DNA of 12,242 nt, from positions 1 through 12,242 of the forward strand of contig JBOHVS010000403.1 of NCBI GenBank assembly GCA_050735975.1, written 5' to 3'. The notes under the pieces were generated by a model. That model made no database searches. It saw only the letters and a list, made by a program, of their open reading frames with translations, and was not told the origin of the DNA. This stretch comes from DATMBL01 sp050735975. GTDB lineage: Bacteria; Desulfobacterota; Binatia; UBA9968. A program made the position numbers and the translations under genes. The first letter of the stretch is position 1. Every line of letters starts with the position of its first letter. This document shows positions 6,726 through 11,508 of the stretch, in pieces.

Positions 6726-6993
6726 CGATGAATTATGAAATCGGAAAGCGGAAATGGAATTCGCTGCAAGCGCGTGGAGAAATCTCGACCCTTTTCATCT
6801 TTCATCCTGCTGAAAAGCTCTGTTTGCAGGCTGCTCAAAACGATCTCAGAGGCGAGGCGCGCGCGAAAAATCGATCCTTCGGCTCCGCTCAGGACAGGCT
6901 CCCCACCACCCGTGAAACTCAGAGCCGTAGGATGGGTGGAGCGAAGCGATTGAGCGCAACGAAGCATATGAGTCTTTTTCAGTAGCCTGCTAG
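6689..6993. repeat. About 300-bp element (copy B) filling the Fd1-diiron gene gap
   Basis: Inverted 25-bp termini lie at 6689-6713 and 6965-6989 (18/25 identical to each other). Each is 20/25 identical to the terminus at 9-33. The core at 6805-6993 repeats the layout of 5-358 in the opposite orientation, including a 29-bp exact block (6922-6950) and a 19-bp exact block (6845-6863). The element covers the whole gap between the two genes. Its left terminus contains the ATG at 6710 of the ferredoxin, and its right end stops 3-7 bp before the diiron gene's stop codon at 6996. It has no transposase, so it is MITE-like. The short reading frames here (WVERSD/MGGAKR type) are repeat translations, not genes. 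Confidence 0.75.
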
Positions 6994-6995
6994 CG

Positions 6996-7736
6996 TCAAG
7001 CCGAACCGCCCAATGCTCGACTCGGCTCTGGCGCCCAGGGCTTGAGCAGGAAATCAAAGACCTCTTTTATAGGCTTCTGATCTTCGGGCGTCAGCGCATA
7101 GGCATCGATCTGATATTTTCCTTCCATGAAATGCATCATCTCCTCGGCTTCTTGGCTGCGCAGTTGGTGCCGGATCAGAGGGTCTTCGATGAGGCTGAGT
7201 GTAGCAGTGATGCCCAGGCATGCCATGGCTTCATTAAAGTAGTGTTGGCCGGCGCGCGCGAGCGGATGGATATGGGGAAACATCGCTGTCATACCAAAGT
7301 AGGCCAGCTTGGGCTGCGTGTTTGCCCGCGCATTGTGCATCAGCTCTTCCTCACGTTTGATCCAGCCGCCGCGCATGAGCACGTCCGCGTGCAGTTGCCC
7401 GTGCTTGACCTCGTCCCAGATCTGACGCGCGCGCATGCGTTGCAGGTCGATGTATTTTGACTGCTCGTCGATACTGACGGAAAGGATCTGTGTTGACATT
7501 TGTTTGATCGACATGAAAGGCCCCTCGGCCGCGTATCCGGCCAAGGCCCGGGTCATCTTCCAGTCATCCCGATCCGATTTGAGATCTTGCTCCGCGTTTC
7601 TGAGCGCCTGAATGACGAGCTTGTCCCATGCCGGAATGCAGCGTTCGGTTTGGCGCATGCGGAAATCAACGCCCGGGCCGGTGAAACCAACCGGATATAC
7701 CCATTTCTGCAAAAAATCTTCGAGAATCGGCTGCAT
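6996..7736 (-). CDS. Ferritin-like diiron protein with complete metal site (putative oxygenase subunit, P1)
   Basis: A 246-residue, mainly helical soluble protein. Carboxylate-bridged diiron ligands are all present. Candidates are Glu71 (helix 1), Glu109 and His112 in RQIWDEVKHGQ (E-x-x-H), Glu169 in YFNEAMA, and Glu199 and His202 in AEEMMH (second E-x-x-H). The spacings of 38 and 30 residues are as expected for a four-helix diiron bundle. DE-x-x-H as in the first motif is typical of R2-like, PaaA-like and N-oxygenase diiron enzymes, which activate O2. I cannot place it in a named family. A Shine-Dalgarno GGAG (7743-7746) precedes ATG 7736. It is flanked by ferredoxin genes on both sides and is a clear paralog of the protein at 8283-9032. 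Confidence is high for the fold and only moderate for an oxygenase role. Rubrerythrin-like peroxidase activity is an alternative. Confidence 0.8.
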   Translation of the reverse strand: MQPILEDFLQKWVYPVGFTGPGVDFRMRQTERCIPAWDKLVIQALRNAEQDLKSDRDDWKMTRALAGYAAEGPFMSIKQMSTQILSVSIDEQSKYIDLQRMRARQIWDEVKHGQLHADVLMRGGWIKREEELMHNARANTQPKLAYFGMTAMFPHIHPLARAGQHYFNEAMACLGITATLSLIEDPLIRHQLRSQEAEEMMHFMEGKYQIDAYALTPEDQKPIKEVFDFLLKPWAPEPSRALGGSA

Positions 7737-7758
7737 AGGTTACTCCACGTATGTGCGA

Positions 7759-7835
7759 GTTTCGGGTCCGGTGTTTCGGGTCTCGAGTTCCGCTCTCCAA
7801 CCCGAGACCCCAAAGCCGAGACCCGAGACCAATCC
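7759..7835. repeat. Inverted pair of degenerate heptamer tracts
   Basis: Heptamers at 7759-7793 (GTTTCGG, GTCCGGT, GTTTCGG, GTCTCGA, GTTCCGC) face complementary heptamers at 7801-7828 (CCCGAGA, CCCCAAA, GCCGAGA, CCCGAGA). The arms can pair as a hairpin with a very short loop. The tract lies in the 131-bp gap between the first ferredoxin gene and the complete diiron gene. The phase is 7 bp as in the other tracts, but the unit is different. Confidence 0.8.
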
Positions 7836-7867
7836 GCTCCTCGCGTGATAATGGCCGCTGAGGACTA

Positions 7868-8149
7868 TCATTTTGTCCCTGCGGTTCGTGGCCATCGTAA
7901 ATTCTCCGCCCACACTTCAGGTGGAGGCGGCACGAGCGACCTCCCGCTGTCCGCTTCCACAATCGAGCCTTCGGCCGGGCAATACATGAGACAGACGGTG
8001 CACTTTGGATAGATGCATCGGTCATCGATCTCCAACAGGTGCTGGGAGGTGGGCGAGACCCCGACCGCATTGATGTTAATTTCCCGGCAAGCCACATAAC
8101 ACATGCGGCATTCGGTGCATTTTTCGTGATCGATCTTCAAGCTTGTCAT
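7868..8149 (-). CDS. Two-cluster [4Fe-4S] ferredoxin with atypical second motif (Fd2)
   Basis: A 93-residue ferredoxin. Motif I is CTECRMCYVAC (Cys11, 14, 17, 21), followed by Arg instead of the common Pro. Motif II is CIYPKCTVCLMYCP (Cys45, 50, 53, 57), with C-x4-C in place of C-x2-C. Both should hold [4Fe-4S] clusters; the enlarged loop may tune the potential of one of them or make a partner contact. The N-terminus SLKIDHEKC aligns with VKIEQSLC of Fd1, so the two are related. It lies between the two diiron-like genes (133 bp after one, 131 bp before the other) and is probably co-transcribed with them as an electron donor. ATG 8149 sits right at the first homologous residues; there is no clear Shine-Dalgarno. 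Confidence 0.87.
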   Translation of the reverse strand: MTSLKIDHEKCTECRMCYVACREININAVGVSPTSQHLLEIDDRCIYPKCTVCLMYCPAEGSIVEADSGRSLVPPPPEVWAENLRWPRTAGTK

Positions 8150-8211
8150 GACTTATTGGGCAGGCCTTTGAAAATTGGCTCTCTGTGTCCTGCCGTCATT
8201 CCCGCCGACCC

Positions 8212-8281
8212 CTGATTCTCGACTTTTGAGCTCTGTTTTTCCATGCTCCCTGCTCCATGCTCTTTGCCCTTAGCCGTTCGG
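8212..8281. repeat. Degenerate heptamer tract
   Basis: About ten 7-bp units run through the gap: CTGATTC, TCGACTT, TTGAGCT, CTGTTTT, TCCATGC, TCCCTGC, TCCATGC, TCTTTGC, CCTTAGC. TCCATGC is the reverse complement of GCATGGA in the tract at 155-224. The tract ends at the stop codon of the degenerate diiron gene (8283). The preceding TGCCGTCATTCCCGCC resembles another common dispersed repeat. Confidence 0.75.
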
Positions 8282-8282
8282 A

Positions 8283-9032
8283 TCAGTCGATATCCGCAAA
8301 CGCGTTAGCTTCCCCGGCAGTTTCTTCCTGCATCCCTAAGACAAACCTGGCGATCTCTTCGAGCACAAACAGATAATCGCGCCTGGCCTCGGCGCACAGC
8401 CGTTTGGCAAGCTGCAGATCAACTTCCTTTTCGACGAATCTTTCCACTTGCAGCCGTCCCATCAAGATGTGACTTCGGGTCTCGGCAAATTGGCTGCCAA
8501 AGATCCGCCGAAGAGTCTCATCGGGAAAGGACTCAGCTATCCGGGAGGTCCACGAAAGCTCCACCACTTTGGGTCCCAAGTTGAGCGCCGCGATTCGGAG
8601 GTGTTGAGGATAGTTGGCCAACGCGCGCAGGCAGAAAATATAAGAGGCGACTCGAGTGGCGGCGCCAAAGCGACCATAGAGGTGCTCGAACGCTTGCCTC
8701 TGGGTGCGCACCCACCTGCGCCTTAAGATCTCGTCCAGATACTGCATTTCATGGGTGGACTCGTCGTAAATCTGCTTGCCGAAGAGATAGGCGGCTGCGG
8801 GCGGATAGTCATTTAAGTTGAGGCCCATGGCCCAACCGCCATATACGTAATACATGAGCCGCTTGAGGGTCCACAGTCGCCCAAGGAGTCTGAAGCATTG
8901 GTCGCCGGTCAAGGCGTTGTTCCGCGCCGCGTCCAATACCGCGTCCATCGGCGTAACCTTGGCCTCAGCTTCGCTTTGGCTGCGAAGCTCTTCGGCTAGG
9001 TCCACTCCGGGATTTTCAATCGAAGCAGTCAT
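8283..9032 (-). CDS. Ferritin-like protein with degenerate diiron site (putative structural partner, P2)
   Basis: A 249-residue helical protein paralogous to the one at 6996-7736. KQIYDESTH aligns with RQIWDEVKH, and SQFAETRSHILMGRLQV aligns with SQEAEEMMHFMEGKYQI. Retained metal-type residues are Glu91 and His94 (E-x-x-H), Glu158 and His188. The helix-1 Glu is replaced (Leu53 if aligned without gaps), and the Glu of the second E-x-x-H is Thr185, although neighbouring Glu184 is kept. Two of the four carboxylates are thus missing, as in the non-catalytic partner subunits of some bacterial multicomponent monooxygenases (PaaC beside PaaA). It is likely an assembly or structural subunit; a mononuclear site is also possible. 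It is the first gene of the alternating diiron/ferredoxin group, 109 bp after the propeller gene. No obvious Shine-Dalgarno precedes ATG 9032. Confidence 0.75.
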   Translation of the reverse strand: MTASIENPGVDLAEELRSQSEAEAKVTPMDAVLDAARNNALTGDQCFRLLGRLWTLKRLMYYVYGGWAMGLNLNDYPPAAAYLFGKQIYDESTHEMQYLDEILRRRWVRTQRQAFEHLYGRFGAATRVASYIFCLRALANYPQHLRIAALNLGPKVVELSWTSRIAESFPDETLRRIFGSQFAETRSHILMGRLQVERFVEKEVDLQLAKRLCAEARRDYLFVLEEIARFVLGMQEETAGEANAFADID

Positions 9033-9104
9033 CGGCGTAGCCAGGCAACGTCGTGATAACCTTAAGCGAGGTAAACATTATGATGCTTTCGAGTTTTTTT
9101 GTTT

Positions 9105-9132
9105 CCCTCGCCCTCGACGGGAAGGGTGAGGG
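9105..9132. repeat. CCCTCGCCCT...AGGGTGAGGG dispersed hairpin
   Basis: A 10-bp stem (9105-9114 with 9123-9132, one G-T wobble) with an 8-nt loop, of the CCCTC...GAGGG(TG) type common in bacterial intergenic DNA. It lies just after the propeller gene's stop codon on the minus strand. The T-run is on the wrong side for a terminator on that strand. Confidence 0.6.
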
Positions 9133-9141
9133 TGCACGTCA

Positions 9142-10251
9142 TCAACTCGCCGCCAAAAGCCGCTCGTGCCCCTTTTTAGAGATCGGCGCGAGTCCGGATA
9201 CGATCAAGCTCCAGCGCTCGCCGCTGTCGTCGCTCGCATAAACCTCGCCTCCGGTAGTGGCGCCGAAGACCGAGCAGCCGCTCTTCCAGTCCTCCAGACA
9301 CAAAGCGCCGAACTCGTGTTGGAGGCTGCCGGGAAGTCCCCCGCCGAGCCGCTGCCAGTTTCGTCCACCGTCCCTGCTGCGGTAAATCCGGCCGCCGGCA
9401 AAGGCGCTCTTGCGCCAGGTGGTGGGGTTGTGTTCGGCGGCTGCGACGAACAAGGTATTAGGGTCGCTCGGGCTCAGAACGAAGCCGTCCGGATAGACGT
9501 CCTCAGCCCAGTCGGGGCTGGTCCACCGCTCCCAGCGACCCCCTCCGTCGAAGGTCACGTACAACCCGGCCCCGCCCGTGACAAAGATTTTCTTAGGATC
9601 GTACGGGTCGACGAGCGCCTTGTGCACGTCGTAGAAACTTTCCGCCGGGCGGTCTTTGTCGCGGAAAAAGCCCACGGTGTTGAGCTCGACCCAGCTCTTT
9701 CCCGAGTCGGTGCTTTTCAACAAAGCCCCTTGTTCAATGCAGGCGTATATTGTGCTCGAATCGAGAGGATCAATAGTGATGAATTTAGTGTGGGCGACAT
9801 GCGGCGGCGCCGGAAACGACCATGTCGGAGCGCTCGGCACCGAGCGCAGCGCCGGCAACTCGCTCCAGTGTTGCCCCAGGTCCTCACTATAGAAAAGATG
9901 CGCCGGCTGCGTTCCCGCATAAACCCGAACCTTGCCGTCCACAACCGTGCAGGCCAGGCTATAGACGTCATGCATTGTGATTCCATGGTCACGGCGCTCC
10001 CAGGTTTTGCCGCCATCGGCGCTGGCGTGCACGGAACCGAAAAAGACGCCCGCAAACAGTAGCCCGCTTTTCGGCTCAAATATGATCGAGCTGATATGCA
10101 GTCCTCGCAGTGCGCGATGAGCTAGACGCCACTGGCCGTCATCCGCGCGCTCAAAAAGAACCAAGCCGTCTTTGGTGCCAACCCAGAGCTGATCGGACTG
10201 CTCTGGAGACGAATAAACATTCGAGCCGCCATGAGAAAGCCCTATAGCCAT
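9142..10251 (-). CDS. Six-Asp-box beta-propeller protein (BNR/YCF48-like)
   Basis: A 369-residue repeat protein with six clear Asp-boxes: SADGGKTW (77-84), SEDLGQHW (122-129), STDSGKSW (180-187), TFDGGGRW (233-240), SRDGGRNW (292-299) and SDDSGERW (340-347). The spacing is about 45-60 residues, one per propeller blade. The N-terminal DQLWVGTKDGLVLFE is the usual opening strand. No signal peptide or membrane helix is seen, so a cytosolic location is likely, which is unusual for sialidase-type folds. A very good Shine-Dalgarno (AAGGAGG, 10259-10265) 7 nt before ATG 10251 sets the start. It lies 42 bp after the solute-binding protein and 109 bp before the first diiron-like gene, so it probably heads or belongs to that transcript. 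The catalytic or binding role is unknown. The shorter protein at 3603-4577 is of the same type. Confidence 0.85.
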   Translation of the reverse strand: MAIGLSHGGSNVYSSPEQSDQLWVGTKDGLVLFERADDGQWRLAHRALRGLHISSIIFEPKSGLLFAGVFFGSVHASADGGKTWERRDHGITMHDVYSLACTVVDGKVRVYAGTQPAHLFYSEDLGQHWSELPALRSVPSAPTWSFPAPPHVAHTKFITIDPLDSSTIYACIEQGALLKSTDSGKSWVELNTVGFFRDKDRPAESFYDVHKALVDPYDPKKIFVTGGAGLYVTFDGGGRWERWTSPDWAEDVYPDGFVLSPSDPNTLFVAAAEHNPTTWRKSAFAGGRIYRSRDGGRNWQRLGGGLPGSLQHEFGALCLEDWKSGCSVFGATTGGEVYASDDSGERWSLIVSGLAPISKKGHERLLAAS

Positions 10252-10293
10252 AAGATTTCCTCCTTACGCCTAGATGCCCTGGGTCGCGCTTTC

Positions 10294-11265
10294 TTAACGT
10301 CTGCGTTCCAATTCTTCTTTGACCTCGTTTACCAACTTCAAGTAAAGAATTTTTTCCGGAGGGATATCTTCCTTCATCTTGAGCGGCGCTTTGACGTCCC
10401 ACTCGATCATATTCTTAAGCCCTTGCGGCGTAGGATGGCCGGGGATGCCCGCCGGCAGTGCTTTACCATAACGGCGAATCCCTTCAACCACGGCATCGCG
10501 GCTCTTGCCGCCCATGGGGATCTTCTTCATCGCGACGTCGGCAGCCGATTCGGGATCGTCCCGAATGAACATCAACGAACGGATCATGGCACGCAACCAC
10601 CTTTTGATGTCGCCGGGCCTCTCGGCGATCATTTTGTCGGTCGCCAGAAACCCCTGAAAAGGGTAGGGAAACAGGTCGCCGAGATAGGACAAGGTGTTAA
10701 AGCCCGCCTTCTCCGCCAGAATGGATTCGTCCGCGTTTACAACCGCGGCGCTTATCGCTCCGGAGTTGAGGCCCAAGAAAGTCGTTGTCGTATTGCGAGC
10801 CGGCATGGCTACACGGGTGATGTCGCGTCCGGACAGCCCACCCCGTTCCACAACCAGCGTTATCAAAGCGTCTTGCGTGTCGCCGATGGTACCCACCGCA
10901 ACTCTTTTGCCTCTGAGATCGGTAATCTTCCGGACATCGGGCGCGGTGACCAAGTACCACGTCACTTTCTCAGTCTGAAAGAAGATGGCTTTGACGGGTG
11001 CGCCGCGCACCGCAGCGCGCATGCCGCTTCCTCCGGCGCCGCTGTACTGCACATCGCCGCTCACCAGGGCGGCGATAGCCGTGCTGCCCGGAATCTGAAT
11101 GGTCTCGTTTTCAATTTTCTCGTCGCGGAAAAAACCTTTCGCTTCCGCAACCTGCACGGAAAGATAGTTCAAGGTCACGCGTGGAATCGCTGTTCGCACC
11201 TTTTCAGCCGAGGCGTTGGTCGCGGCCCACGCAAAGAGGGCGATGACTAGGATAAACGGAGCCAT
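10294..11265 (-). CDS. ABC transporter solute-binding protein, NMT1/SsuA/TauA-like
   Basis: A 323-residue periplasmic binding protein. The signal peptide is residues 1-20 (hydrophobic, ending TNASA before EKV). No basic residue precedes the hydrophobic core, which is unusual. The mature part shows the family pattern: YLSVQVAEAKGFFRDEKIENE (first lobe, ligand-side helix), IPGSTAIAALVSGDVQYS, then ITDLRGKRVAVGTIGDTQDALI at the hinge of the second lobe. This NMT1/THI5-like group binds small organics such as pyrimidines, sulfonates, nitrate or aromatic acids. No permease or ATPase gene is present, so it must share one encoded elsewhere or act alone. The ATG at 11265 has no clear Shine-Dalgarno; no other in-frame start exists before the upstream stop. 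It is 42 bp ahead of the propeller gene, suggesting co-transcription and a link between uptake and the downstream chemistry. Confidence 0.88.
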   Translation of the reverse strand: MAPFILVIALFAWAATNASAEKVRTAIPRVTLNYLSVQVAEAKGFFRDEKIENETIQIPGSTAIAALVSGDVQYSGAGGSGMRAAVRGAPVKAIFFQTEKVTWYLVTAPDVRKITDLRGKRVAVGTIGDTQDALITLVVERGGLSGRDITRVAMPARNTTTTFLGLNSGAISAAVVNADESILAEKAGFNTLSYLGDLFPYPFQGFLATDKMIAERPGDIKRWLRAMIRSLMFIRDDPESAADVAMKKIPMGGKSRDAVVEGIRRYGKALPAGIPGHPTPQGLKNMIEWDVKAPLKMKEDIPPEKILYLKLVNEVKEELERRR

Positions 11266-11409
11266 GGGGGTTAACGCGCCCCTTCCCGAAGAATTTCCTC
11301 GATCACCCGGGAGTCGACCGCTTGTACAAACTCTGTTTCTCGCATGGTGTTAATCCGGCCCTATTACTACAGGATGCCCTCGATCCGTCAAGGGCAGCGT
11401 GCATTCAGT

Positions 11410-11502
11410 GATTTTGCATATTGGATGGCCGATGGTAGATTTATTCCGAAGTATCCGGAAATCAAAAATCCAAAATCGACAATCTAAAATGGAAAATGTG
11501 AG
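11410..11502. repeat. Inverted pair of degenerate heptamer tracts upstream of the dehydrogenase
   Basis: Heptamers at 11410-11444 (GATTTTG, CATATTG, GATGGCC, GATGGTA, GATTTAT) face heptamers at 11461-11502 (ATCAAAA, ATCCAAA, ATCGACA, ATCTAAA, ATGGAAA, ATGTGAG). GAT/ATC pairs recur every 7 bp, allowing an imperfect hairpin. The last heptamer merges into the ribosome-binding site of the dehydrogenase. The ATC-x-AAA units resemble the heptameric repeats described between cyanobacterial genes. Confidence 0.8.
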
Positions 11503-11506
11503 GTGA
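11501..11506 (+). promoter_or_regulatory. Ribosome-binding site AGGTGA of the dehydrogenase
   Basis: AGGTGA lies 2 nt before ATG 11509 (GAGG at 11500-11503 is 5 nt away). It is the only SD-like sequence ahead of the family-like N-terminus MRIGRVLVEEF, so it sets the start. It overlaps the end of the heptamer tract, so the repeat helps form the translation signal. Confidence 0.5.
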
Positions 11507-11508
11507 CA

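Larger units (their letters stand above)
11266..11508. promoter_or_regulatory. Divergent intergenic region
   Basis: This region separates the minus-strand binding-protein gene from the plus-strand dehydrogenase, so promoters for both should lie here. It contains the heptamer pair at 11410-11502. On the minus strand it also has a 24-codon open frame (11345-11271) ending 5 bp before the binding-protein ATG. I cannot assign -35/-10 boxes or operators with confidence. Confidence 0.4.

Noticed and set aside
6728..6985. Short plus-strand frames in the gap between Fd1 and the diiron gene
   Set aside because: They consist of repeat-element DNA shared with 5-358 in inverted orientation. The peptides (VGWVERSD, RMGGAKR) are known by-products of such repeats.
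9105..9141. Hairpin after the propeller gene as an intrinsic terminator
   Set aside because: On the minus strand the stem is followed by A-rich, not T-rich, sequence. The stem matches a common dispersed repeat type instead.
9166..10062. Plus-strand open frame (298 codons) opposite the six-Asp-box propeller
   Set aside because: The minus-strand frame contains six regular Asp-boxes and a strong Shine-Dalgarno; the plus frame has neither.
10231..11250. Long plus-strand open frame (339 codons) opposite the binding-protein gene
   Set aside because: Its translation shows no domain pattern and mirrors the minus-strand gene, which has a signal peptide and family motifs. GC-rich codon use leaves the antisense frame open.
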